Shown: one piece after another, positions 55,624-64,000 of the stretch
Layout of the letters: each line of letters starts with the position of its first letter
Position numbering within the stretch: position 1 is the first letter of the stretch
NCBI GenBank assembly: GCA_963710745.1
Contig: CAVQBP010000023.1
Location: 62,001 to 126,000, forward strand
Reading direction: 5' to 3'
DNA from: CAVQBP01 sp963710745
Lineage (GTDB): Bacteria > Bacteroidota > Ignavibacteria > Ignavibacteriales > Ignavibacteriaceae
DNA length: 64,000 nucleotides
The notes under the pieces: generated by a model
Seen by the model: only the letters and a program-made list of their open reading frames with translations
Databases searched by the model: none
Told to the model about the DNA's origin: nothing
Translations under genes and position numbers: made by a program

Positions 55624-56430
55624 TTAAAATAAACTTATCTGGTTTTCTACCTTAGGATGAAATGTCCCGATAATTATGAAAGGATTTGGAGCAACAAAGT
55701 GATTTAAAAGAGTTGTGCCTAAGAAAAAGTATAAGTCCTTTGTCTTTGAGAAATCATCGAGATATTTCCTCTTTACATCCTCACAAGCTTTTTTTTCGTC
55801 ATTATATTTGTCCATGCAATTCCAGAATAACTGTCCTGTTTCCCAATCTTCTATCATCAATTTACTTTTTGTTCCAGCATCATCCTGAAAAATAAACGAG
55901 AATTTATACGGCAGTTTTCTTACTACTTCAAATTTTTTGTTTCTCTCTTCAAAAAGCTTGAATTGCTTTAGTCCTGTCAGTTTAGATTCATCCCATTCTC
56001 TCTCCACTGCTTTATAAACAAAATCTATTATTTTCGATGGTTTAAACACTGCTAAAGAAGTACCGGTTTCCTTATCTTTTGCTTCTTTTATAAGCAGCTC
56101 TAAATTAGTATAGACTTTATTTAGTGCTATTTTTTTTCTTAGCAGCCAATTTCTTTCCGTTCCCAGGTGTCCGATAATTTTTATATCGGTGCTCAGAGTT
56201 TTGGGTCTGAAGCTTTCAGGTCTGAAATCTTTAGTATTCTTGATTAATTCGCATTCTATCCAATCATATTTTTTATATTGTTTAGCATAATCTAATTTCC
56301 TGAAAGGTACAGGATAAATACGAACCCATGAACCATCCTCTTTAAATCCGGCGGTGCAGACTAACTCTTCATACTTGGGAGAAATAGTTGGATAGGTTTT
56401 AACGGTTATCAGAACTTTGGTTAACCCCAT
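55624..56430 (-). CDS. Uncharacterised DUF488-associated protein
   Basis: 268 residues of a conserved but uncharacterised type that I cannot name with certainty. The start KVLITVKTYPTISPKYEELVCTAGFKEDGSWVRIYPVPFR is a recognisable family opening; DWIECELIK and the C-terminal FHPK follow. There is no signal peptide and no P-loop. It lies 11 bases after the DUF488 gene and is clearly cotranscribed. The pair may act on nucleic acid or a nucleotide, but this is inference. Confidence 0.65.
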   Translation of the reverse strand: MGLTKVLITVKTYPTISPKYEELVCTAGFKEDGSWVRIYPVPFRKLDYAKQYKKYDWIECELIKNTKDFRPESFRPKTLSTDIKIIGHLGTERNWLLRKKIALNKVYTNLELLIKEAKDKETGTSLAVFKPSKIIDFVYKAVEREWDESKLTGLKQFKLFEERNKKFEVVRKLPYKFSFIFQDDAGTKSKLMIEDWETGQLFWNCMDKYNDEKKACEDVKRKYLDDFSKTKDLYFFLGTTLLNHFVAPNPFIIIGTFHPKVENQISLF

Positions 56431-56441
56431 TTTGCCCCTTT

Positions 56442-57336
56442 TTATAAATGAATTAAATTAAGCTTCCATCCTTCTGTTTTGGTTAATGCATTTGCCAGGT
56501 GAGTTCTATGGCATTTATTTATGTCTGATTCGAAACATGTAATTGCAGCATTATTATTAAATCCAATTAGTTTTAGTATTAGATGCTGAGGTAATATTTC
56601 ATTCTTCAAAACCGTAGATTTATATACTTCAAAAAGAAGATCATAATCATTTTGAGTTTCAAGACTTTGTCTCTTTTCGGAAGCAATGCCGAGAGAAGGA
56701 AAGTGATAATATTTAATATGCAGAGAATTGCAAGCCCTCATCAATTGATTTTTAGAAAAGCCGTATTTCATGCTTACAGGATTTCTTCTAACATCACATA
56801 AAACTTTAATATTATTCCTGATAAGCTTATTTAAATATTGTTCAATATTCAATCCTTCATAACCAATTGTATAAAGAGTTTTACTGTTTCCTGTTTTTTG
56901 ATTGGATATTTCGCGGTTAATTATTTTAAGTTCATTACCGGTGAGAAGTTTTGAAGCTATGATACTTTTTGTTGCATAAGTATGGATAATTTATATAAGT
57001 ATACTTTACCAATTCTTTGGTAGACAGAGCTCCAAATTCATTTATAACTTTTTTTATTAAAAACTTATCATCGGGATTAAGCTGATTATAATAATTTGTT
57101 TTATCGGTTTTGTACCAGTAAATATCGGATTCTTTAACTAACCCGTAAGTCTTTAATGTATTAAGATCTGCATTAGCCTGGAAAGAGTAGCATCCAAATT
57201 TGTTGGGAACAAAATTATATGTTTTATTCTGCTGTTTCTCGGAAATAATCAGAAGGAGCTTATGCAAACGTATTTTTTCCAGGCTGTTATCCGATAGTTC
57301 CAGCAAGGCTAATAATATTTTTCGGCGGTAGTACAT
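56442..57336 (-). pseudogene. DUF488 protein with N-terminal helical domain, one frameshift
   Basis: The N-terminal part (56935-57336) is a winged-helix/SocA-like module (IRLHKLLLIISEKQQNKTYNFVPNKFGCYSF). After the T5/A5 run at ~56966 the frame shifts into SIIASKLLTGNELKIINREI, LYTIGYEGLNIEQYLNKLI and the DUF488 domain (56442-56852) with VLCDVRRNPVSMKYGFSK, ITCFESDINKCHRTHLA. The TIGYEG opening that DUF488 needs is encoded only across the shift, so the gene was one protein of about 297 residues. The homopolymer makes an assembly error possible. Confidence 0.8.
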
Positions 57337-57886
57337 TTAATATTTATTGAAAGATATAAACAAATTTATAACTTTTTATATAAAGATGTAAATTTATCAT
57401 TCTTTGGGAAGTATAAACCTGCCTCTTAATTACATTAACTAACATTAGGTGTACAGGCAATTAGAGAGAAGCTGTTTACGAATTCTGTCAGACGCTTGAT
57501 AACTCAGGTAAGGCCAGACTAGGTTATTTGACACTAGTAAAAAATCTTTACTTTCATAACCGGAAAAATATTACCGGTGTAAGATGGGATGTAAGAACTC
57601 ACAAACCTGAGTTCAATGAATCAATAGGGTTTCTCCCCACCGGGATAAGCGCCGTGTTTTAGTTGTAATTATGCTTGTGGCTTATCGTCCCCTCTTGCCT
57701 GTCTACCGAAATGTAATGTAGGTGGAGGAGTTGCAGGGGCAGGGCTGGCGAAGCTTTTTAGCGGAGCCAGAGGGAAGTCAAAAAATGCGAAGACTCACCT
57801 GCTTCAAATTCAACTCGCTGCCGGCAAAAAAAATGTACATTAACTTCTCTTGAAAAGACGGTATCCTTTAATCTGGAATTGGAAAG
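57337..57886. repeat. Gene-free region with oxidoreductase relic (copy 3)
   Basis: 57435-57563 aligns with 41048-41178 of the oxidoreductase gene (TTAACTAACATTAGG, ACGCTTGATAACTCAGGTAA, GTAAAAAATCTTTAC) but with in-frame stops. The stretch 57590-57640 matches 51668-51720 (TGTAAGAACTCAC, TCAATGAATCAA). 57680-57750 carries a GC-richer inverted-repeat patch like that at 51370-51420. No intact gene. Confidence 0.75.
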
Positions 57887-59671
57887 TTATGGAATAAAGT
57901 CTAAAATTTCTTGGGAAAGATATTCTGCGCACTTTAATGCATACCTTTGATTTAAATCCGAATATTGAATTTGCCTAAATGTCATTAAAAATAATGAAAT
58001 TATATATTCTGTATAATTATTTAAAAAGTAATTTTTTGCCTTTTTACGAATAATTTTTATTAATTCAAAATATATCTTTAAATCACTCCGACTTATTGAT
58101 GAAAAAGAGAAATCATTTTGAAAAGAATTTTCTTGTGTTAGATCTTTTTCAATTAAAATCAAATCATCTATATTTATAAAAAATGGAATATGTCGAAATT
58201 TAATTGAGCATTCTAAAGCAGTATAGTCAATTAAGGCATGCTTTTCAGTTGTGTCACCGAAATCAATTAAGAAAATCTTACTGTTATTATCAATAAAGAA
58301 ATTTCCTGAATGTAAATCACCATGACAAATTTTGACTTTTAACTCTATTTCTTTATCAAGTATTTTTTCTAAATTTATTAGTAATTTCTGTTGTTTTAAC
58401 TCTGGTTTTGTTAAATCTAATATTTTCTGTATAGAGGCTAATATTTTCTCTGTTTTAATATAATCCTTATAAAATTCAAAAATCTTTTTCTTTTCTATCT
58501 TTGATTCATGCCAATCCTCAAATAGTTTAATTGCATATAAATCATTAACTATTTTCGATAATTTATTAAAGTCCTTGCTACTTTTTAGAATTTCATTGAA
58601 TGATTGTGAATCACTAATTCCATCATCAGAAGCAAAATTATATTTAATAGCACAAAGTTTTTCTGTTCTCTCTGAATGTATAGAATATCGGTTATCATAT
58701 CCCTCCACATTATTCTTAAAATTATTTTCTTCAACTGCTAACTTTTGGGAATCGGAAGAACTAACTTTTATTACATATTTGACTGGTGTACCTCCTCTAA
58801 TTTTATGTGGAATAACTCTAAATACTTTAGACCCACTAAATCCTTCACTAATTTTTTTATATTCAATTGCGTGACAAGACATTTTTCTAAATAATTTTTT
58901 CAATATTTCTTCTTCATCTGTTGATATTTCTATATCAACTATATCAATACCAATAATAAACTGAATTTCCTCTTTAATTAATTTATAATCATTAATTTCT
59001 TTGTAAATCAATTCATTAATATTATTTATTATTTTAATCTGAGTAATAGGAGTTAAAAATCCATTCAATTCTTCTAAAAAATCATCAATATCTTCAAATT
59101 TTGGGGTATATGAGAATATTATTAAACAAAGAAAGTTATTTTCAGTATAATATGTTGGTTGGTGACGTAAATCTTCTAAAAATTTATTCAGATCGAAAAT
59201 AGAACAATTTTTATAGAACTGAGAATGAATTTTCTCAAATATATACGATTTAGAATGTTTATCATGCAACAATAATATATTATAAGGTTTGTTATTTCTG
59301 CCTAGTTTAAGGATGAGATGTCTTCTAAAAATAGATATATCATTCCCAATACAATTTAGCAAATCACTTAATTTTGTTTCAAAATCGGTTTTAGGGTCAA
59401 ATTTTGGTTTACTATTTTTTTTATTTATTGTTTTATTAGAATCTCTCTTCTGAAATATACTAGCATCAATTTCAGTTAGATTAATTCCATTGATGAATAA
59501 AATATCATAAAAATCAATTACATCTTTTCTTATTTCAATTAATTCGTTAAAGTCTAATGAATTTATTTTTAAGATTAATTCTTTTATGTCAGATAATTCA
59601 TATTGTTCATATTCTACTTTTTTTCGTTGATTATTTATTTCTGAAAGCAAATCTGTAAGTGACTTTTTCAA
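57887..59671 (-). CDS. APH/TCAD9-like kinase with novel N-terminal half
   Basis: 594 residues, very AT-rich. The C-terminal half is kinase-like: a glycine loop (ISEGFSGSKVFRVIP, ~280), a candidate ATP lysine (VKYVIKVSS, ~300), the catalytic HGDLHSGNFF (~452) and the metal motif LIDFGDT (~470), all intact. The wording around the glycine loop is closest to the ternary-complex-associated (TCAD9) relatives of aminoglycoside phosphotransferases. The N-terminal ~250 residues (NILLLHDKHSKSYIFEKI, FLCLIIFSYTPKFEDIDDFLEEL) match nothing I know. It starts 9 bases after the end of the SMC-like ATPase gene, implying a two-gene operon. Confidence 0.72.
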   Translation of the reverse strand: MKKSLTDLLSEINNQRKKVEYEQYELSDIKELILKINSLDFNELIEIRKDVIDFYDILFINGINLTEIDASIFQKRDSNKTINKKNSKPKFDPKTDFETKLSDLLNCIGNDISIFRRHLILKLGRNNKPYNILLLHDKHSKSYIFEKIHSQFYKNCSIFDLNKFLEDLRHQPTYYTENNFLCLIIFSYTPKFEDIDDFLEELNGFLTPITQIKIINNINELIYKEINDYKLIKEEIQFIIGIDIVDIEISTDEEEILKKLFRKMSCHAIEYKKISEGFSGSKVFRVIPHKIRGGTPVKYVIKVSSSDSQKLAVEENNFKNNVEGYDNRYSIHSERTEKLCAIKYNFASDDGISDSQSFNEILKSSKDFNKLSKIVNDLYAIKLFEDWHESKIEKKKIFEFYKDYIKTEKILASIQKILDLTKPELKQQKLLINLEKILDKEIELKVKICHGDLHSGNFFIDNNSKIFLIDFGDTTEKHALIDYTALECSIKFRHIPFFINIDDLILIEKDLTQENSFQNDFSFSSISRSDLKIYFELIKIIRKKAKNYFLNNYTEYIISLFLMTFRQIQYSDLNQRYALKCAEYLSQEILDFIP

Positions 59672-59680
59672 TTTTTACCT

Positions 59681-61566
59681 CTATATACCATATATTTTTT
59701 TTCTTTCTACGAATGCTTGTTTACCACCTTCTAATAATTCAAGTATATGTTTTTTCACTTTATTGATATCTCCATTAACATCGATACATGCCTTTTCATC
59801 ATACCGAATAAAAACATTAACTTCAGCATCAGGTAAAACTGGAATATTAGGATTGTGAGTTATAAAAATAAGTTGTCTATTATTTTTCAAATCTTTTAGC
59901 AAATCAAAAATTTCCCCAGTTATATATTTGTTATCCAAATTATCCTCTGGTTGATCGATAATTAATGGATTAGTTGAAACAGCAAAGACTATTGGTAAAA
60001 CTGTCGTACACCTCTGTCCTGTAGATAAATTATCTGATTTTTTATAGTTCTTTTGTTTTAAACTTTCATCTTTTTGTACCCTTAGAAAGAAATCAGGTAA
60101 ATCATGGCAATAAAGTGTTTCTATTTCATAAATGGAATTGGTTTCATATAAAGCATTGATTACATCATTAGAGCGAACTTCATCAATACCCGTTATATTC
60201 TTAAGTGTTTTGTAATCTTTGTTGTGAACTATTTGTGCAAATTTATCTGAACTAAAATTTTGGATAATTCTTGGTATTAATTCATTATATCTTAATCCTG
60301 AACCTTTTAACCCTTCCCGTAATTTATTCTCATATTCTTCTGTCAAACCACCAAATGTTAACCTAATTTTTATTTTGTTATCGAAAAGATTATTTAACTC
60401 ATTTATTTTTTTCAGACGAACTTCAAATAGTTCTTGTTTTTATTATTGAAATTAGAAATTAGTCTATTTCTCTTTTCAATTAGTTTATTTCTTTTATCTG
60501 TTAATATTTTTATATCCTTTAATATTAATTTTCTTTTCTCCTCTTTTTTTGATAACTCATTATATTGTTTATAATATGTTTTATGCTTTTGAATTTTTTG
60601 TTTTAGTTTAACAAATTCATTTTGTTGTAAAAGTTGAATCTTCTTTAAAGCAATTTGGTTCAAATTAATTTCATGCAAGGTGTGTTTTGATTGCTCTTTA
60701 TATTCTTTAATATTTTTTGTAAGTGTAGTTTGAAGATTTATTATACTATCAATACTTTTTTGAATAATATCCTGATTAAGATAATCCGTAATTACTTCAA
60801 TATTATTTTTTATAAAATCACTAAAGTCACTAGTGATATCATCTAAATCTGAATCAGTTTTTTTTAATTGGATCTTAAAATTTTCAAATAGTTTTAATTC
60901 TTTATTCCTTTTTTTCTCATTCTTATCAGCGATACTAAATTTATTGTCCTCTTCTTTATCCAAATCTTTGGGAGCATTCTTTTTATAATTCACAAATTCT
61001 TCTTTGGTATGTTTATATTGTTCGAACTTTGTTTTACTATTCGTAATCTTTGAATTAAGAGAAAGAATTTCCTTGGCATTTTCATCTATATCTATCCTAA
61101 TATCATCAATTTGAGCTAGTATTTGATTAATTCTTTCACTATCCATTTTGTCAATAAGAGCGAGTCTGCTTCGTCCATTTCTTCCAATTTCTTCGATCGC
61201 TGATGCTTCATAAATATCTGCCTCTATATAACTTCTTATTCTAGAATATGGGACTACTTCTTCGTTTGGGATTAGGTAAAACTGAGGTTCTTCCCCAAAA
61301 TATTTATTGATACGTAGGAATTGCTCATCGTCTATTTGTAATTCAACTATAATTTCACCTTCATTCAAATTATTATTTAAAATACTAAATGGGATTTTTT
61401 CATTCTCTGTTTCAGGAATTAAAGATGATTTAAGAAAATAAAGAAGGGTTGTTTTGCCTGTGCCTCTGCCACCCATAATGCAATTTAATTTCTCAGAGAA
61501 ATTTATACTAAATTCGTCCTGGAAAAAACTTGAATTATTTACCTTTATAGATTTAATAAATTTCAT
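59681..61566 (-). pseudogene. SMC/Rad50-like AAA ATPase, one frameshift in the coiled coil
   Basis: Two frames make one protein of about 628 residues. The N-terminal part (60412-61566) has Walker A GGRGTGKTTLLYFL (~33), then IEADIYEASAIEEIGRNGRSR and a long coiled coil. After a shift near the A5 run at ~60431-60445 the other frame reads ELFEVRLKKINELNNLFDNK and the C-terminal part with the ABC signature NLSTGQRCTTVLP, Walker B PLIIDQPEDNLDN and the FITHNPN H-loop. This is the SMC-type arrangement of many anti-phage ATPases. Everything needed is present apart from the single indel, so an assembly error is plausible. Coupled to the downstream kinase. Confidence 0.8.
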
Positions 61567-61671
61567 TTAACACCTATTGTAATTTAAAAGTTAAATAATG
61601 ATACTTCCTAATTTTTAAACTAATTTGATAAAGGAATTTGTTGTCTCCGCTTATATTGACTTCCAAATCTC

Positions 61672-61762
61672 TGCATCTTCCCCACCATGTTTGTAGTAAA
61701 ACGGGGTGTAAATAAATGTGTTCTAAACAAACATAAATTAAATGCTTAACTATATCAAGATT
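61672..61762. repeat. ~90-bp direct repeat, left copy
   Basis: CATCTTCCCCAC, TTGTAGTAAAACGGGGTGTA, AAACAAACATAAATTAAATGC and CAAGATT occur here and again, in the same order and orientation, at 62592-62684. The copies bracket the DUF5131 gene and differ at about 10-15% of positions. Confidence 0.8.
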
Positions 61763-61796
61763 GGAAGATTAGTTTCAGCTCTTTAGTATCCCGGAA

Positions 61797-62519
61797 TCAA
61801 AACAATACTTCAACTTCCGGCATTTCATCATAAGTTCTGCCGTTAAGAATTCTGCCGGTCTTTTTCTTATTTGTTCCGCCCCATTGCTTAAAGAAAAATT
61901 TCACATCCGCTTCTTCACATTTATCAAATATTTCATAAACCCATTCCTCTTTCATTGGTCTCGGACTCCTTCCGCTTTCTCCCCCGACAATTACCCAGTT
62001 TATTTTATTAAGCTTTAATTTACTCAAAGGACCAAGCAGAGGTTCGCACGAAAGGAATTTTGTTTTTGCCCGGGTTCTTCTTAAGAAGATCGACTCTCCA
62101 TAATTCATTTTCATTTTCAACTGAAACTCCCATCCAGATATTATGCGTCCAGTTTAGCTGTTTATGATATTCAATAAGAACATCGGCTCTTTTGGTTAAT
62201 ATTTGAAAAACGTGCTGAGGGTTGTCATTCATTACATCAAAGACTCTTTTTATAAATTCCAATGGAATATCTTCGTGAAATAGATCGCTCATTGAATTGA
62301 CGAATACGATTTTTGGATTCTTCCATGTGTAAGGAATTTTTAAGGCATCTTCATGCAGAGTTAATTTAAAACCATTTTTATATTTTATCTGTCCCATAGC
62401 TTTTAAGCGTCTTGCCATTACTTCAGCATAACAAAACTTACAGCCCTGGGAAACTTTATTGCAGCCGGTTGTAGGATTCCAGGTTAATTCTGTCCATTCA
62501 ATTTTTGTTTGTGACACTT
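61797..62519 (-). pseudogene. DUF5131 (phage Gp37/Gp68-like) protein, one frameshift
   Basis: The likely start is the GTG at 62517-62519 (product SQTKIEWTELTWNPTTGC...); the frame reaches further to 62595 but that part looks unrelated. The N-terminal part has the radical-SAM-like cysteine cluster GCNKVSQGCKFCYAEVMA and VFVNSMSDLFHEDIP. At about 62068-62082 (CCCGGG) a one-base shift leads to TRAKTKFLSCEPLLGPL, INWVIVGGESG and FFFKQWGG. All typical DUF5131 motifs occur once the shift is repaired (~240 residues). The family is common in phages and defence islands, often with TcmP, which is absent here. Confidence 0.82.
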
Positions 62520-62591
62520 TAAAACCATTGAATAATTTGGTTAGCTTAGTCTTTACAGTACCTTCCGGTAATGCTTCCCCACCAACTCTCA

Positions 62592-62684
62592 GCATTTCCC
62601 CACTGGATTTATTGTAGTAAAACGGGGTGTAAATATATTGTGTTCAAAACAAACATAAATTAAATGCGAAACTATTGCAAGATT
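62592..62684. repeat. ~90-bp direct repeat, right copy
   Basis: Counterpart of 61672-61762, just upstream of the DUF5131 gene: CATTTCCCCAC, TTGTAGTAAAACGGGGTGTA, AAACAAACATAAATTAAATGC, CAAGATT. It could be a duplicated leader/promoter, relic coding sequence or an integration scar. Confidence 0.8.
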
Positions 62685-62823
62685 ACACTTTTAATTATAC
62701 TTGCAGGGGCGGATAATTATCTCCCCCTACAGCAGCTTATTTCAAATTGAACTGATGTTTTCGAATTATGAAATTAGGTAACATACTTTAATTTTATAAC
62801 AGATAGAGCAAGGGAGAGAAAGG

Positions 62824-62856
62824 ATAAAAAAAGGGAAAGCTGCTCCGCTTTCCCTT
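62824..62856 (-). terminator. Rho-independent terminator of the SDR/NmrA gene
   Basis: AAGGGAAAGC (62831-62840) and GCTTTCCCTT (62847-62856) pair perfectly around a 6-base loop. On the minus strand the stem is followed by a run of seven T before ATCC. It lies about 145 bases downstream of the minus-strand oxidoreductase gene. Confidence 0.8.
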
Positions 62857-62899
62857 AATGAATTTAAATGTAGGATGGGTGGTTACCAAATAGTTTCAT

Positions 62900-62972
62900 T
62901 GTCATTTCGAGGGAGTCTTCGACCGAGAAATCTGATTCTCCGAAAAGATTTCTCCCTTCGGTCGAAATGACA
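62900..62972. repeat. TGTCATTTCGA...AGATTTCTCCC inverted element
   Basis: The right arm AGATTTCTCCCTTCGGTCGA plus AATGACA (62946-62972) pairs with TGTCATTTCGA and CGACCGAGAAATCT of the left arm (62900-62933), with an insertion in the left arm. A partial copy lies near 51706-51723. It resembles the intergenic GTCATTTCGACCGAAGGGAG-type repeats common in Bacteroidota genomes. Confidence 0.7.
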
Positions 62973-63000
62973 GGATGTTTATGTTTTAATAACTCTCATA

Positions 63001-63879
63001 TTACACAGCAATTTTTTCGCCGCCGAATACATGTGCAAAGTCATTAGCGAACTGCTCAAAGGACCTTGCAGGATGCCCGGTAAGGATTTCAACATTATTT
63101 GTTGCGCTGTCTGCAAAGTTCTCACTAAAACCTTCCATAAGTTCAACGTAGCCTTTTGCAATCCACTCCGGCATTCCCATTCCTGTCATTGACTGTAATG
63201 AAGCTTCATGCGGAACATTCACATATTTAACCTCTTTGTCGAGCACTTTGGAAAAAGTGTTTGCAGCATCGTTGAATGATATTGCTTCAGGGCCTGTCAA
63301 AATATAGCTCCTGCCTTCGTGTCCTTCGCCGGTAATAACAGCGAAAGCGGCATCGGCAATATCCCGTATGTCATTCATCGCGAGCCTGCCGTCTTTCATA
63401 TCCCAGTAGATCACTCCGTCCGAGGAGATTGTCTGTGCTGCCATCATTGTGTTCTGCATATAAAAAGTTGGTTTCAGCAGCGTCCATGGCAGCCCTGAAG
63501 ATTTAATTATCTCCTCGATTTCATATCCCTGTTTAATAATACGGCTGTTATCCGGTCCCCACATTGAATGCCTGATTATATGCGAAGCACCTTCATACCT
63601 GGCAGCGTTAATAACATTTTTTGCCTGCTTAAGCTGGGTCTCGCCGTTCCAGGTTAAGAGATAAATTTTATCAACATTCTTTACTGCCGGTAAAATGGTT
63701 GCCGGTTCATCAAGATCACCGGTTACCACTTCGGCACCCAGCTCCTTTAAAGGTTTGGCTTTTGCTTCGTTCCTTACTAATACACGAACATCAACACCTG
63801 CTTTCAGAAGTGCAGGCACCAGCAGCGAGCCGGTGTTTCCTGTTGCACCTGTTACAAGAACTTTTAATTTCTTTGACAT
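63001..63879 (-). CDS. NmrA/SDR-type NAD(P)-binding oxidoreductase
   Basis: 292 residues. An N-terminal Rossmann motif (VLVTGATGNTGSLLVPALL), DVRVLVRNEAKAKPLKELGAEVVTGDL, and RHSMWGPDNSRIIKQGYEIEEIIKSSGLPWTLLKP in the place of the SDR active region give the atypical-SDR/NmrA/azoreductase-like family; the canonical YxxxK pair is not kept. GHPARSFEQFANDFAHVF is the usual C terminus. It is probably a cytoplasmic quinone/NAD(P)H-linked enzyme or sensor. Transcribed alone and closed by the terminator at 62824-62856. Confidence 0.9.
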   Translation of the reverse strand: MSKKLKVLVTGATGNTGSLLVPALLKAGVDVRVLVRNEAKAKPLKELGAEVVTGDLDEPATILPAVKNVDKIYLLTWNGETQLKQAKNVINAARYEGASHIIRHSMWGPDNSRIIKQGYEIEEIIKSSGLPWTLLKPTFYMQNTMMAAQTISSDGVIYWDMKDGRLAMNDIRDIADAAFAVITGEGHEGRSYILTGPEAISFNDAANTFSKVLDKEVKYVNVPHEASLQSMTGMGMPEWIAKGYVELMEGFSENFADSATNNVEILTGHPARSFEQFANDFAHVFGGEKIAV

Positions 63880-64000
63880 AGCTACACCTCATTAAATTTT
63901 ATTAAAAATAATCGGACCAAAATTACATGTTAGATGCAAAACCAAATACTAAATGCCGCACGAGTCTGCTTACCGGGTCTGTGCAGAAGTGTTAATTTGT

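Noticed and set aside
1..64000. CRISPR array, tRNA or rRNA genes
   Set aside because: No regularly spaced identical repeats, no cloverleaf with a TTCGA loop and no rRNA-like stretch were recognised while reading; a weak tRNA could be missed by eye.

Overview
The window looks like chromosome of a member of the Bacteroidota/Chlorobi-side group Ignavibacteria (Ignavibacterium/Melioribacter-like). The DNA is AT-rich. Several secreted proteins end in a type IX-type sorting tail with the wording NYPNPFNP...GREVATLVN...SGxYFYKL, which is typical of that group. Two very large sensors carry two-component-type beta-propellers (Reg_prop plus Y_Y_Y). No rRNA, tRNA, transposase, CRISPR array or phage structural gene was seen, and the assignment rests on protein style only.

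Layout. 1-9.7 kb: secreted proteins (a sorting-tail remnant, an intact S8 protease, a propeller protein), a two-gene membrane/coiled-coil pair, a decayed thioredoxin-reductase remnant and a broken second S8 protease. 9.7-20.4 kb: an S41 protease with an N-terminal starch-binding-like domain, two small secreted HEAT-like proteins, a cysteine-less thioredoxin-fold protein, a membrane-bound sigma-54 activator with a propeller sensor, a Dcp-type M3 dipeptidase and a DUF4097 protein. 20.4-30 kb: an acetyltransferase-like protein, two tandem stand-alone NUMOD1-like mini-proteins, a TonB-domain protein, an ECF42-like sigma factor with two DGPF/YCII proteins, a GH2 lipoprotein and a DUF2914 protein. 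30.1-39.2 kb: one tight minus-strand operon of nine genes (ABC exporter, GT4, PqqD-like, HPr-kinase-like, two GT2, two PF14907-type nucleotidyltransferases, GT10) for a surface glycan or modified product; three of the nine are frame-disrupted. 39.5-50.8 kb: a Tat-type phytoene-desaturase-like oxidoreductase, a hybrid two-component sensor whose AraC output is split off by a frameshift, and three secreted repeat proteins sharing sorting tails.

50.8-64 kb is the accessory part. Repeat-rich intergenic stretches contain three degenerate copies of the 3' end of the 39.6-kb oxidoreductase gene. Between them lie DUF4395/DUF4386 membrane proteins and a LytS/LytTR pair, a DUF488 locus, a two-gene SMC-like ATPase plus APH/TCAD9-like kinase operon of very low GC, and a DUF5131 (phage Gp37/Gp68) gene bracketed by direct repeats of about 90 bp. 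The ATPase-kinase pair is the best candidate in the window for an undescribed defence-like system.

A striking general feature is that about eight genes are interrupted by single-base indels, many in short homopolymers. Some clearly reflect real decay (the HPr-kinase-like gene with several indels; the S8 protease that has also lost its catalytic Asp). Others may be assembly errors, so reads should be checked before any of these genes is called dead.
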